In this document: one piece after another, positions 16,488-25,493 of the stretch
How the letters are laid out: each line of letters begins with the position of its first letter
How positions within the stretch are numbered: the first letter of the stretch is position 1
From: JABWBH01 sp964526695
GTDB taxonomy: Bacteria; Planctomycetota; Phycisphaerae; UBA1845
Length of the DNA stretch: 64,000 nt
Assembly (NCBI GenBank): GCA_964526695.1
Contig: CAZGJA010000024.1
Coordinates: 26,719-90,718 of the forward strand
Reading direction: 5' to 3'
Notes under the pieces: generated by a model
Database searches by the model: none
What the model saw: the letters and a program-made list of their open reading frames with translations, nothing else
What the model was told of the DNA's origin: nothing
Made by a program: the position numbers and the translations under genes

Positions 16488-18593
16488 CTACGCCTTGGCT
16501 TTTTCCTCAATCATCACGGCCTTGCGCGAGAGCTTGACGCGCCCCTGATCGTCCACGGCGATGACCTTCACGCGCATCTGGTCGCCGATCTTGCAGACGT
16601 CGTTGACGTTCTTGACGTACTCGTCCGACAGCTCGCTGATGTGGCACAGCCCGTCCTGGCCGGGGATGATCTCGATGAACGCGCCGAAGTCCTTGGTGCT
16701 GCTGACGCGCCCGGTGTACACCTTGCCGACCTTGACTTCCTCGGCGATGGCCTCGATGGCGTCGCGGGCGCGCTGCGCGCCGGCGGCGTCCATGCAGGCG
16801 ATGAGCACCGTGCCGTCCTGCCCGATTTCGATCTTCGCGCCGCTGTCGGCTTCCAGACCGCGGATGCCGCTGCCGCCGGGGCCGATCACGCGGCCGATTT
16901 TTTCCGGATTGATCTTGATCGTGAGGATGCGCGGGGCGTACTGCGAAAGCTCGGGCCGCGGCGCCTTAAGCCCCGTGGTCAGCATCGTGCGCAGGATCGA
17001 AAGCCGCGCCTCCCGCGCCAGCTCGAACGACTGCACGATCGTGTCCTGCGGGAGGAAGTGCGTCTTGAGGTCAAGCTGCACGCCGGTGACGCCCTTCTGC
17101 GTGCCGGACACCTTGAAGTCCATGTCGCCGAAGTGGTCCTCCTCGCCGAGGATGTCCACGATCAGCACGCGGTGCTCGCCCTCGCTGAACATGCCCACCG
17201 AGATGCCCGCCACCGGCTGGCGGATCGGCACGCCCGCGTCCATCAGCGCCAGCGTCCCGCCGCACACCGACGCCATCGAGCTGGACCCGTTCGACTCGAA
17301 AATCTCCGACACCAGCCGCACCGTGTACGGGAACTTGTCCGGCGCGGGCAGCACGGCCTCCAGCGACCTCTCCGCCAGCGCGCCGTGCCCGATCTCGCGT
17401 CGCCCCACGGCGCCGACGCGCTTCACCTCGCCGGTGGCCAGCGGCGGGAAGTTGTAGTGCAGCATGAACTTCTTGCTGTATTCCACGGTCAGCCCGTCGA
17501 TGATCTGCTCGTCGCGCCCCGTGCCCAGCGTCGTCACCACCAGCGCCTGCGTCTCGCCGCGCTGGAACAGCGCCGAGCCGTGCACGCGCGGCAGCACGCC
17601 CACCTCGCACGTGATCGGGCGAATCTCCTTGAGCCCGCGGCCGTCCGGACGGATGCCCTCGTCCACCACCATCTTGCGGACGACTTCCTCCTCGACTTTG
17701 TCCAGGCAGCGCTTCACGGCGTTCCGCTCATACGGCGGATTCTCCACGCCTTCCGGCGAAAGCTCGCCGAGCACCGCCTCGTTGATTTTGTCCATCGCGC
17801 CGTTGCGGTCCTGCTTGCCCTGGATGCGCTTGGCGTCGCGCATCGGGCGCAGCGCTCGCTCGCGGACTTTGGCCAGCAGCTCCTTGCCCCCCTCCGGCGC
17901 GGTCCACGTCACCGGCTTGCCCTTCTTCTCGCGCAACTCGATCTGCATGGCGCAGATGTCGCGGATGGCGCGATAGCCGAACTCGATCGCCCCGGTGATG
18001 ACGCTCTCCGCCACTTCGGAGGCGCCGACTTCGATCATGTTGACGCCTTCCTTGTGGCCGCAGAGCACCAGCTCGAACGGGCTTTGGCTCACTTCGCTCA
18101 GCGTCGGAAAGAGCACGTACTCCCCGTTCACCTGCGCGACGCGCACGGTTCCCACCGGTCCCTCGAACGGCAGCCCGGAAATCGTCAGCGCGGTCGAGGA
18201 GGCGATGGAGGCGAGCACGTCGGGGTCGTGCTCCTGGTCCGTGGCGAGGCACATGGCCTGGATCAGCACTTCGTCCACAAAACCATCAGGGAAGAGGGGG
18301 CGCATCGGGCGGTCGATCATCCTCATCGTGAGGACTTCTTTCGTGGTCGGGCGGGACTCGCGCTTGAAGAAACCGCCGGGAATCTTGCCCGCGGCGTAGG
18401 CCTTCTCGCGATAGTCCACGGTCAGCGGGAAGAAGTCGATGCCCTCCCGCGGTGGACCGGTCACTGTGGCGGCGAACACCACCGTGTCCGCGTACCGCAC
18501 CAGCACCGCGCCGGCCGCCTGTCGTCCGAGTTTTCCTGTTTCAATCCTGAGGGTGTGTCTTCCGATCTTGCGTTCAACAACTGTCGGTTCCAT
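16488..18593 (-). CDS. pnp: Polynucleotide phosphorylase
   Basis: A 701-residue 3'-5' exoribonuclease. Two RNase PH domains carry the core motifs (first about 10-230, second about 315-540, with IVDILGEEDHFGDMDFKV and STALTISGLPFEGPVG). They are joined by the helical linker and followed by a KH domain (INPEKIGRVIGPGGSGIRG) and a C-terminal S1 domain (GKVYTGRVSSTKDFGAFIE). The ATG at 18593 (MEPTVVERKIG) is the usual family start; the longer frame above it is not part of the protein. It lies 207 bases after rpsO on the same strand, the classical rpsO-pnp order. Confidence 0.97.
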   Translation of the reverse strand: MEPTVVERKIGRHTLRIETGKLGRQAAGAVLVRYADTVVFAATVTGPPREGIDFFPLTVDYREKAYAAGKIPGGFFKRESRPTTKEVLTMRMIDRPMRPLFPDGFVDEVLIQAMCLATDQEHDPDVLASIASSTALTISGLPFEGPVGTVRVAQVNGEYVLFPTLSEVSQSPFELVLCGHKEGVNMIEVGASEVAESVITGAIEFGYRAIRDICAMQIELREKKGKPVTWTAPEGGKELLAKVRERALRPMRDAKRIQGKQDRNGAMDKINEAVLGELSPEGVENPPYERNAVKRCLDKVEEEVVRKMVVDEGIRPDGRGLKEIRPITCEVGVLPRVHGSALFQRGETQALVVTTLGTGRDEQIIDGLTVEYSKKFMLHYNFPPLATGEVKRVGAVGRREIGHGALAERSLEAVLPAPDKFPYTVRLVSEIFESNGSSSMASVCGGTLALMDAGVPIRQPVAGISVGMFSEGEHRVLIVDILGEEDHFGDMDFKVSGTQKGVTGVQLDLKTHFLPQDTIVQSFELAREARLSILRTMLTTGLKAPRPELSQYAPRILTIKINPEKIGRVIGPGGSGIRGLEADSGAKIEIGQDGTVLIACMDAAGAQRARDAIEAIAEEVKVGKVYTGRVSSTKDFGAFIEIIPGQDGLCHISELSDEYVKNVNDVCKIGDQMRVKVIAVDDQGRVKLSRKAVMIEEKAKA

Positions 18594-18800
18594 TCCTGTC
18601 TCTCTTTGTCCGTCTTGCATTTCAGTTTCGTAATCGTTGTCGGGTGAAGGGTTGGAGGAGCGTCGTCGCGCCCAAAGAAAGCGGCGCGAGGATCCCATGA
18701 TGATCCGCGCGCCATCCGAAGAACCCGTCCGCTAGACTCGTCGAACGCATTGCATCCCGGGGTCGCCCCGCCGGCGCCTACCCGCAAATGGCCCATGCGC

Positions 18801-19070
18801 CTACCGACGCAATCCCAACGCGGCGATCGTGTCCAGATACTTCTGGCGGTGGGTGCGCAGGAGGTACCTCAACATGCTCGTCCGGCGTCCGACCATGATC
18901 TGAAGCCCGCGCCGCGCCGCGTGGTCTTTCTTCGCGAGTTTCAGATGTTCGGTCAGGTGGCTGATCCGCGCGGTGAGGATGGCGATCTGGACTTCCGGCG
19001 AGCCTGTGTCCTTGGGCGCCCGCGCGTACTTGGCGACGATCTCGTTCTTCGGGACGGCTAGCTGCGGCAT
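18801..19070 (-). CDS. rpsO: 30S ribosomal protein S15
   Basis: An 89-residue protein with the S15 signatures DTGSPEVQIAILTARI, HLTEHLKLAKKDHAARRGL and RRTSMLRYL. It is the expected size, and binds 16S rRNA in the central domain of the small subunit. It is the first gene of the rpsO-pnp pair. No start ambiguity was found. Confidence 0.97.
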   Translation of the reverse strand: MPQLAVPKNEIVAKYARAPKDTGSPEVQIAILTARISHLTEHLKLAKKDHAARRGLQIMVGRRTSMLRYLLRTHRQKYLDTIAALGLRR

Positions 19071-19478
19071 CGGCTTTCTGTCACTCCTCGCGGGGAAACG
19101 ATCCCCGCTCTCGTTCCTTCCTTCAATCAGTAAAGATGGGGCAATCTAGAGCGAGCCTGCAAGGATTGCAAGCCCTGTTTCCGGTCAATGCCAAAACAAG
19201 GATCCGGTCGGGCGGCATCTCGGCTGGCCGCGCCACGGGCGGCTGCGCCTCGGGTGGCATGGCTTGGCGTACTCGCCTAGCCATGCTGAGCGGGACGCGC
19301 GTCGGCCGGGTGGCACGGTCTGGCGTACTCGCCAGGCCGTGGCAAGCGCGTAGGGCGTGAAATGCCCGCCGCCCCGGGCTTCGTGGCAGACAAGGACTTC
19401 GCATGTTTCAGTAATGAATCAAAAATAGAGTTGCTGCTGCAATACGATTGCTGGCCTGCGGCTCGGCCAAGCTCCTTC
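19071..19478. other. Repeat-bearing spacer upstream of rpsO
   Basis: Four hundred bases without a convincing gene. It should hold the rpsO promoter on the minus strand, but no good -35/-10 pair stands out. It contains two family C repeats and one family D-like element (about 19350-19370). An AT-richer patch (19395-19450) near the 3' end of the solute-binding gene may be where that gene's transcript ends. Confidence 0.6.
19252..19341. repeat. Repeat family C, two direct copies
   Basis: Copies at 19252-19284 and 19309-19341 of GGTGGCAyGGyyTGGCGTACTCGCC followed by an AGGCCGTG-like complement. Each forms a hairpin with its TGGC/GCCA ends. A third copy lies at 54553-54587 after the prolyl oligopeptidase gene. 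Confidence 0.7.
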
Positions 19479-20765
19479 TCAGTTGCCCAGCTCAGCATCC
19501 ATCAACCGTGCAAAGTAGCTTGCCGCCTCGTCCACCGTTCGGCGGCCGTGCAGAACATCCTCCATCAACTCCCACCCGAGATCCTCCACCATCGGGTAGC
19601 GCTCGACGCGTGACCCCCACGGGGGCAGCGCGAACTCGACCTCCCGCAGGAACGACTGCTCCACCTCGGTGGTCGCCAGCGACTCCGCGGCCGCGCGGTT
19701 GCCGGAGATCGCCAGCCCGGTGCTGTTGCGTCGGCTCTGAACGGCCTGGCTGGTCATGTACTTGACGTACTCCCAAGCGAGGTCGGGATTCGCCGCCGTC
19801 TTCGGAATCGCCAGCCCGCACTCGTAGATCACGCTGACGCGGCGCGTCTTTCGCGGGATGGACGTGACGCCGACATTAAGCCCCTCGCGACGGTACTCGA
19901 GCATCATCCAATGCCCCGTCATGGTCATCGCGGACATGCGGCTGCGGAACAGGTCCTTGCCGATCGCCGATCGCGCGGCCGGGCGCGGCGCGTAGCCGTG
20001 CACGAGGATCAAATCGGCGAGGAATTGCAGCGCCTCGCGCGAGGCCGGCGAGTCGATGTGCCCCGATGCCCGATGCCCGTCCGCGCTGATGACGTCCCCG
20101 CCGGCGCTCCAGATGAACGGAAACCAGCCGGGCATCCAGTTGAAGAAGTCGAACGGATACCACGCGGCCGCGTCCGGCGGAGGATGAGCCTTCAGCGCCG
20201 CGCAGGCCGACATGAAGTCTTCCCACGTCCAGTCCTCGCGCGGATAAGGCACGCCGGCCTGATCGAACAGATCCTTGTTATAGACGACGACCATCGGGGT
20301 GAAGTCGAGGGGGATGGCATACACGCGCTCACCGCGTCGCGCGATGTCGAAGACGTTCTTGAAGTACATGTCCTCGGAGATGTCGACGTCCCGCGCGATG
20401 CGGTCGGAAAGGTCCGTCAGCACGTCGCTGTCGATGAAGATCGCCGCGGAGGAGGCGTCCAGATGCACCACGTCCGGCATGCCGCCGCACAGGTGCATCA
20501 TCATCAGCTTGGCCGTGTACTGCCCCTCGCCGGGAATCTGCTCGATCATGACGCGGACGCCGCGGTCGGGGCGCAGATGCTCGAAGCCAGTCTGAATCTC
20601 GCGGTCAAGCTGCAGGAACTCGGAGATGTTCGCGGGACCGCCCCAGTTAGCGACGCGGAGGATGAGGGCGTCGTCGGCGCGCCGATCACAGCCGGAAAGC
20701 AGGGACAGCGTCAGGAAGCAGATCAGTCCGCCCATGCGGCGATTGGAGGGCCCGGCTCGCTGCAT
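19479..20765 (-). CDS. Sugar-type extracellular solute-binding lipoprotein
   Basis: A 428-residue family 1 solute-binding protein. The signal peptide ends with lipobox SLLSGC, then ILRVANWGGP, GMPDVVHLDASSAAIF, RVYAIPLDFTPMVVVYNKDLFDQAGVPYP, DWTWEDF and the C-terminal LAWEYVKYMTS. These are the usual signatures of carbohydrate ABC receptors. No permease or ATPase gene adjoins it, so its transporter must be elsewhere. The start is uncertain; I prefer the ATG at 20765. The open frame upstream reads through a family E repeat (SSPPSPREGAGGG), another case of a repeat merged into a 5' end. Confidence 0.85.
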   Translation of the reverse strand: MQRAGPSNRRMGGLICFLTLSLLSGCDRRADDALILRVANWGGPANISEFLQLDREIQTGFEHLRPDRGVRVMIEQIPGEGQYTAKLMMMHLCGGMPDVVHLDASSAAIFIDSDVLTDLSDRIARDVDISEDMYFKNVFDIARRGERVYAIPLDFTPMVVVYNKDLFDQAGVPYPREDWTWEDFMSACAALKAHPPPDAAAWYPFDFFNWMPGWFPFIWSAGGDVISADGHRASGHIDSPASREALQFLADLILVHGYAPRPAARSAIGKDLFRSRMSAMTMTGHWMMLEYRREGLNVGVTSIPRKTRRVSVIYECGLAIPKTAANPDLAWEYVKYMTSQAVQSRRNSTGLAISGNRAAAESLATTEVEQSFLREVEFALPPWGSRVERYPMVEDLGWELMEDVLHGRRTVDEAASYFARLMDAELGN

Positions 20766-20807
20766 TCGATGGACATCTCGCCACGACTGCATGTCCTCGC
20801 GGCAGCG

Positions 20808-20843
20808 CCCTCCCCCTGCCCCCTCCCGCGGGGAGGGGGGAGA
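20808..20843. repeat. Repeat family E copy
   Basis: CCCTCCCCCTGCCCCCTCCC followed by GCGGGGAGGGGGGAG: a C-run and its G-run complement making a strong hairpin. Other copies lie at 47930-48026 and 63935-64000. Confidence 0.65.
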
Positions 20844-20904
20844 AGAGCGCCGATCGGCGCGCGGCGGATTCAGAAACTTGTCCGGCAGCGGCTGCGCACC
20901 GTGC

Positions 20905-21393
20905 CTAGTACGACAGCCCCGTTTTGCGGATGTGGACATACGGCGCATTCGACACGTCGCCCCGCGCGGAGGCCACCTCGACGATGTAAAGGTCATGGTC
21001 GCCCGCAGGCACGCGGTTGCGGACCCGGCACGCCAGCGCGATCGGGATCCGATCGATCAGCGGACCGAACGGCGTTTCACCGTGGGCCAGATCCACGAAA
21101 GCGTCTTCGTCGAGCGAGAAGCCCCTGCCGAACTGCTTGAACAGCGGGCCCACGTCGTCCGTCGGGATGACGTGCAGCACCACGGCGCCGGAAGCGTCAA
21201 TCAGTTCCGCAATGGGCCGACCCCGACGCAGGGCGATGGCGATCATCGGCGGCTCGAACGAGACCTGTTGAAACCACGAAACCAACATGCCCGTCGCGCG
21301 CCCCGCGTGCGCGGACGTGAGAATCCCCGCTCCGCCGGGGATTCGCCCCAGCGCGGCGCCGATGGCCTCGCGATCGGTTGATAAAGCAATCAT
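20905..21393 (-). CDS. Flavin reductase-like FMN-binding protein
   Basis: A 162-residue split-barrel flavoprotein with the family blocks GILTSAHAGRATGMLVSWFQQVSFEPPM, ALRRGRPIAELI and VLHVIPTDD, and a C-terminal GDHDLYIVEVASARG. Such proteins bind FMN and pass electrons, often to a partner oxygenase. No partner is next to it. It is 139 bases upstream of the solute-binding gene on the same strand, with a repeat between them. Confidence 0.82.
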   Translation of the reverse strand: MIALSTDREAIGAALGRIPGGAGILTSAHAGRATGMLVSWFQQVSFEPPMIAIALRRGRPIAELIDASGAVVLHVIPTDDVGPLFKQFGRGFSLDEDAFVDLAHGETPFGPLIDRIPIALACRVRNRVPAGDHDLYIVEVASARGDVSNAPYVHIRKTGLSY

Positions 21394-21438
21394 GCGAAGA
21401 GCATCGCGTTACGAATACAGTCCGGATTCCACAACACC

Positions 21439-21460
21439 GTAGGGCGGGCTATGCCCGCCG
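21439..21460. repeat. Repeat family D copy
   Basis: GTAGGGCGGGCTATGCCCGCC, a short palindrome. It recurs at 50499-50573 in two orientations and as a diverged form at 19350-19370. Confidence 0.6.
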
Positions 21461-21634
21461 ATCATGGGAGAAGCGCACCTGCTGAGTGTAGTCAGCCCGG
21501 TTCGCGCGACAACTTGTTCGAGAAAGCATGTTTCTGTCGGCAATCATGGTTGACACAGGGCTTCCGCCCGGTGCTCTGAACAGTGCCCGCTGCCGGTGGA
21601 GTGCGTTGCTGATGGCGTCGCGCGCGCGCCTCGG

Positions 21635-22411
21635 TCAGGTCAATCCGAAAAACGCCTCCGCATTGCGGCTCGTCTCGGCCGCGAGCCGGTCGAACTCCAC
21701 GCCGCGCAGCGCCGCCAGGAAACGCGCCGTGTGCGCCACGTGGGCCGGCTCGTTGATCTTCTGGCTGCGCACCGGGACGGGCGCTAGGTACGGGCTGTCC
21801 GTCTCGACCATCAGCCGGTCCGCGGGATACGCACGGGCGAGGTGCTGCAGGGCCGTCGAGTTCTTGAACGTCACGATGCCGGTGAACGAAAGGCGCCAGC
21901 CGCATTCCGCGATGGCCGCCGCCTCCTGATCCGTGCCGGTGAAGCAGTGAAACACGACGCGCCGGTCCTTGCACCCGTGCTCCAGCAGCAGCGCACGGAC
22001 GTCGTCGAACGCCTCCCGGCTGTGGATGATGATGGGCAGGTCTCGCGCGGCCGCCATGCGGAGTTGCCGCGCGAACACGTCCTTCTGCGCGTCGCGCGGG
22101 GCGAAGTCGTAGTGATAGTCCAGCCCCATCTCGCCGAAGGCGACCACGCCCGGATCCGCCCAGATCCGCTCCATCTCGGCCCATGCGGCGGGGCCGACCT
22201 TGCCGGCGCCGTGCGGATGAAACCCCGCGGCCACGTGAATGCGCCCCGGAAACCGCCGAGCCAGCTCCAGCCCCTTGCGCGCCTCGTCCACGTCGGTGCC
22301 GATGGTGATGACGCGCTCCACGCCCGCCTCGGCGCAGCGCTGCATGACCTCGTCGATCCGCTCGAAGAGACCCGGGTAGGTCAGATGCGCATGAGTGTCG
22401 ATGAGCCGCAT
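21635..22411 (-). CDS. TatD-family DNase/hydrolase
   Basis: A 258-residue TIM-barrel metal-dependent hydrolase. The signatures are RLIDTHAHL at the start, GFHPHGA, FGEMGLDYHY, PIIIHSREAF, VVFHCFTG and VETDSPYLAPVP. These supply the His, Glu and Asp ligands of the two metal ions. TatD proteins act as exonucleases on DNA or RNA. The ATG at 22411 is the natural family start, and the frame above it is not protein-like. It is in a minus-strand run with QueD and flavin reductase, but the gaps (150 and 240 bases) suggest separate promoters. Confidence 0.92.
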   Translation of the reverse strand: MRLIDTHAHLTYPGLFERIDEVMQRCAEAGVERVITIGTDVDEARKGLELARRFPGRIHVAAGFHPHGAGKVGPAAWAEMERIWADPGVVAFGEMGLDYHYDFAPRDAQKDVFARQLRMAAARDLPIIIHSREAFDDVRALLLEHGCKDRRVVFHCFTGTDQEAAAIAECGWRLSFTGIVTFKNSTALQHLARAYPADRLMVETDSPYLAPVPVRSQKINEPAHVAHTARFLAALRGVEFDRLAAETSRNAEAFFGLT

Positions 22412-22561
22412 GGAACACAGCGTAGGCGCGCAAACGGACGCCGTCCACGATCCAGACGCGCGGCCGCCGGCCATGCCCAGCACACCCAGATCCCAAGCCT
22501 CGTGCGTCAGCGCGACCCGCGCACGCCTGCGCCCGGGGCTGGCCCGATGAGGCGGCCTTGG

Positions 22562-23350
22562 CTAATCCGCCCCGTCGTATTCCGCCCAGGTCTTCGGCGT
22601 CTCCCAGACTTTGACACTTGCCAGCCGGCCTTCGCCGGGGGCGCCTGCCAGCCGCCGGAAGATCACCCGCGCGATGTTCTCGACGGTGGGATTGAGGTCG
22701 GCGAAGTCGGGGCAGTCGAGGTTGAGGTGCTTGTGATCGAACGCATCGACGATCTCCCGGCGGACCGTGGCGTTTAGCCGATCCGTGGCCGCCAGACAGC
22801 CGGTCGGATCGTCCAGCCTGCCCGCCACGGTGACTTCGAGTACATAGTTGTGCCCGTGCCCGTTCGTGTTGGCGCACTTGCCGAAGACCTCGCGGTTTTG
22901 CGAATCGCTCATGGACGGGCAGAAAAGTCGGTGCGAGGCCGAGAACTCAAACGCTTGTGTCAGGCGGATCATGTCAGGCTCCGAGGTGAGCTTCGTCCAT
23001 CGGGTATGGGGCGATGTGGCGACTTCCAGTGCGTTGAGAATCAAGGGCGAAGGAAGCCCGCCGGCCACGCGCGCCGCGGCGGCGGAGAGCGCGTGTTTGA
23101 AGTCGAACTCCGCGGCGCTTCGAGGCTCGCCCGGTCGCAGGAGGGGCAGCGCGCCCGTCAGCAGGTCGTCGATCAGCTTGATGTTGCACAGGAAGCCGGT
23201 CGCCGGATCGACCGGTCCCTCGACGACCGCGCGCAGGCAGACGAACGAATCGCCCCATCGCCCGCCGGGACACCCCGCCCACGTATTCCGCGGCGCGCCG
23301 TCACACGGAACCTCGCCCAGGTAAGCCCGGATTTCCCGCGAGAGTCTCAC
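22562..23350 (-). CDS. queD: Double-domain 6-carboxytetrahydropterin synthase (QueD type)
   Basis: A 262-residue protein with two PTPS-like halves. The second (about residues 127-262) is canonical: FEFSASHRLF, then CANTNGHGHNYVLEVTVAG with the zinc histidines and catalytic Cys, DAFDHKHLNLD, and NPTVENIARVIFRRL. The first (about 1-115) keeps the WGDSFVCLRAVVEG and FDFKHALS blocks but lacks the zinc-binding HGHNY motif, so it is probably inactive. QueD makes 6-carboxytetrahydropterin for 7-deazaguanine (queuosine) synthesis. The start is a GTG. No other que gene is in the window. Confidence 0.88.
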   Translation of the reverse strand: MRLSREIRAYLGEVPCDGAPRNTWAGCPGGRWGDSFVCLRAVVEGPVDPATGFLCNIKLIDDLLTGALPLLRPGEPRSAAEFDFKHALSAAAARVAGGLPSPLILNALEVATSPHTRWTKLTSEPDMIRLTQAFEFSASHRLFCPSMSDSQNREVFGKCANTNGHGHNYVLEVTVAGRLDDPTGCLAATDRLNATVRREIVDAFDHKHLNLDCPDFADLNPTVENIARVIFRRLAGAPGEGRLASVKVWETPKTWAEYDGAD

Positions 23351-23562
23351 GCCGGTATTCTACGAAAGTGCAGCGCGGTCGGCGATGCCCGCTCTACTCA
23401 CGCTCGCGCTTCGGGTGCCTGTTTTCTTGCCCAACTCCCGTGGAGATCAGACCATCCCCATGTCGGCGAGCCGCTGGCAGAACCCGGTGGAGGCGGATAC
23501 CATCCCGTGGGGATAGGTCGCTGACCCTCCAACCCGAAGCGAGGAACCCGGACGGACGAGCT

Positions 23563-24384
23563 TTGCCAAGCGAACACCGTGAAAACCTGCCAGGATTCGA
23601 ACGTCCTCCCGTGGTCGAGGTGGTATGCGGGATGTTGTTCAAGCCACTCGAAGCCCTCTTGGCGCCGCATTTGGGTCTGCTGTGGGAGCGATTCAACACA
23701 GTGTATCCAACCTGCCAGGAGGTCGCCCCCCTCGTTCCGGCGATCGAGAGGTTCGACGACTCCGCCGGCATGGCGGTGACCATTACGGACAAGCCCCCGC
23801 TGCCCCGCGTCTGGTTTGTGCGCCAAGACAACACCGGGATCATTCAGGTTCAGCGCGACCGATTCCTGCACAACTGGAAGAAGGTGCGCCCCGGCGACGA
23901 ATACCCGCGATACGCCAAGGTCATGGACTTGTTTCGTGAGTACCTTGCCACCTTTGAATCCTTCGTCGCCGGTGCGGGTCTTGGGAGCATCGAGCCGGTC
24001 CAATACGAGCTGACGTATGTGAACCAGATTCCACGCGGCGGGGGTTTCACCTCGACTGACCGGATCGGCGAGGTGCTGCCCGATTTCGGCTGGCGTCACG
24101 TCGGCCCGCGTTTTCTGCCGAAGCCGGAGCGGCTGAACTGGCGCACGAGCTTCATGTTGCCGAATCGGGCCGGTCGTCTGCACGTCACCATTCGTGATGG
24201 CGTGCATCGAGAGGACAACCAGCCCTTCATCCTGTTGGAGCTGACCGCGCGCGGCTTTCGGGGAAACGGATCCAAGAACGAGATGTTCCAGTGGTTCGAG
24301 CTTGGGCACGACTGGATTGTCCGCGCCTTTGCGGATCTGACCCACGCCGACGTTCAGCATGATGTCTGGGGGAAAACCAGGTGA
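23563..24384 (+). CDS. TIGR04255-like protein
   Basis: About 273 residues with the TIGR04255 pattern: FERPPVVEVVCGMLF near the N-terminus, then WFVRQDNTGIIQVQRDRFLHNWKK, EPVQYELTYVNQI and WRTSFMLP. The family is scattered among bacteria and has no settled function. The TTG at 23563 with GGACGG just upstream is my best start; the frame above it is arginine-rich noise. Its stop overlaps the next start as GTGA at 24381-24384. It is thus coupled to an antitoxin-like gene, which itself overlaps a PIN toxin-like gene. This context points to a stress or defence module. Confidence 0.72.
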   Translation: MPSEHRENLPGFERPPVVEVVCGMLFKPLEALLAPHLGLLWERFNTVYPTCQEVAPLVPAIERFDDSAGMAVTITDKPPLPRVWFVRQDNTGIIQVQRDRFLHNWKKVRPGDEYPRYAKVMDLFREYLATFESFVAGAGLGSIEPVQYELTYVNQIPRGGGFTSTDRIGEVLPDFGWRHVGPRFLPKPERLNWRTSFMLPNRAGRLHVTIRDGVHREDNQPFILLELTARGFRGNGSKNEMFQWFELGHDWIVRAFADLTHADVQHDVWGKTR

Positions 24385-24935
24385 CGAGCGAGACATTACA
24401 CTCGAGGTACTCCATCGAGAATTGGATGACGAACACCACGACCACGATGGAAGAAGCGGCGTCTGAAATGTCAGCGGCGCGCACGGTGGAGCCGTTCCGG
24501 CTCGACGCGGCCCGCCTGCGCGCGGTGCGGCTTCCCGGCGGAGCGGATCGCTTCCTTGCGTGGGCGCAGGTCCAGGATTGTCATGGCGTACAGGTTACGC
24601 CGCCCTACGACCTTGAGCTGGCTCCCGGAGATGGGGATCTGTCTCCAGGGGAGCTGGATCGCGTGGCGTCTGTTTCGACGCGGCGATTCCCGGTGAGATT
24701 CATGTTCGAGCCAAGCTCGCGTGCGGAGCACGTCCTTGAATCCCGCACAGAAACGCGGAGGCAGTCGATGGAAGTTCGAGGTGGCGCGAGCGAGGCGCGC
24801 ACTTCGCTGGGCAGGCGCCTTCTTGAGATTCGCCGCAGGATCGTCGCGGCCGGCACGCCGCTGCTCGACTGGGACGACCTTGAACCTGAAGTGCGTTCGC
24901 GCCGCGGCGGCGCCCATGAAGAGGACGCTGGCTGA
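24381..24935 (+). CDS. Antitoxin-like partner of the PIN protein
   Basis: A 184-residue protein starting with GTG, overlapped on both sides (GTGA with the TIGR04255-like gene, TGATG with the PIN gene). The N-terminal two thirds are not recognised. The C-terminal 40 residues (SLGRRLLEIRRRIVAAGTP, then LLDWDDLEPEVRSRRG) look like the toxin-binding tail of antitoxins that accompany PIN-domain ribonucleases: a helix, a Gly-rich turn and an acidic WDD/E segment. This is pattern recognition and not a database match. It is longer than usual antitoxins, so the N-terminal part may do something else. Confidence 0.6.
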   Translation: MTSETLHSRYSIENWMTNTTTTMEEAASEMSAARTVEPFRLDAARLRAVRLPGGADRFLAWAQVQDCHGVQVTPPYDLELAPGDGDLSPGELDRVASVSTRRFPVRFMFEPSSRAEHVLESRTETRRQSMEVRGGASEARTSLGRRLLEIRRRIVAAGTPLLDWDDLEPEVRSRRGGAHEEDAG

Positions 24936-25354
24936 TGCCCATCCGCACCTTCGTCGACGCGGACGTCCTCATCGCCGCCGCTCGGGGCAACGACGATCTG
25001 TCGCCGGCGGCGATGGCGATACTCGATGATCCCGACCGGGAGTTCGTCGGAAGCGACCTCCTGGGTCTCGAACTCCTGCCCAAGGCACTTTATCACCAGA
25101 AAACGGACGAAGCGGCATTCTACCGGGAATTCCTCGCCGCCGCGGTTGAGATCGTCCCTGCGTCGGCATCGCTCGTGGCCGACGCGCACGCGCAAGCCGC
25201 CGCCGCCGGCCTCGCCGCGATGGACGCGCTGCACGTGGCGGCGGCTCGACAAGCGGGAGCCATCGAGCTTGTAACAGCGGAGCGCCCGGGAAAGCCGATG
25301 TTCCGCGTGACCGACCCGGCTGTCCGCACGATTCGCCCGTGCATGCCTGACTGA
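24935..25354 (+). CDS. PIN-domain protein, probable toxin nuclease
   Basis: A 139-residue PIN domain. The acidic residues expected for Mg-dependent ribonucleases are present: D8 (with D10) in TFVDADVLIAA, E46 in LLGLELLPKA, D97 in AMDALHVAAA, and E116. PIN proteins of this size are usually toxins of type II toxin-antitoxin pairs that cleave tRNA or rRNA. It is directly coupled (one-base overlap) to the antitoxin-like gene. Confidence 0.8.
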   Translation: MPIRTFVDADVLIAAARGNDDLSPAAMAILDDPDREFVGSDLLGLELLPKALYHQKTDEAAFYREFLAAAVEIVPASASLVADAHAQAAAAGLAAMDALHVAAARQAGAIELVTAERPGKPMFRVTDPAVRTIRPCMPD

Positions 25355-25493
25355 CGAAGGTGAATTCGGCAGATTGACCGGCAGCGCGCGTCGGATGCCT
25401 GTTTCGAAGCGAAGCGACACGCTTCGAAACCGTGTCTCGACTCACTGGGCCGGGTCAGCGGTTATGTTGAACACGCATCCGAAAGGAATACGA

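Noticed and set aside
16641..18647. A 668-codon open frame on the plus strand opposite pnp
   Set aside because: It lies wholly antisense to a certain pnp gene, is rich in Arg, His, Ala and Gln, and has no domain. It is a high-GC shadow.
19071..19478. A possible small RNA or gene between rpsO and the solute-binding gene
   Set aside because: The only clear signals are dispersed repeats; no frame or promoter pair could be supported.
21492..22877. A 461-codon minus-strand frame covering TatD
   Set aside because: It is in another frame than TatD and is arginine- and glycine-rich. The TatD frame has all active-site blocks.
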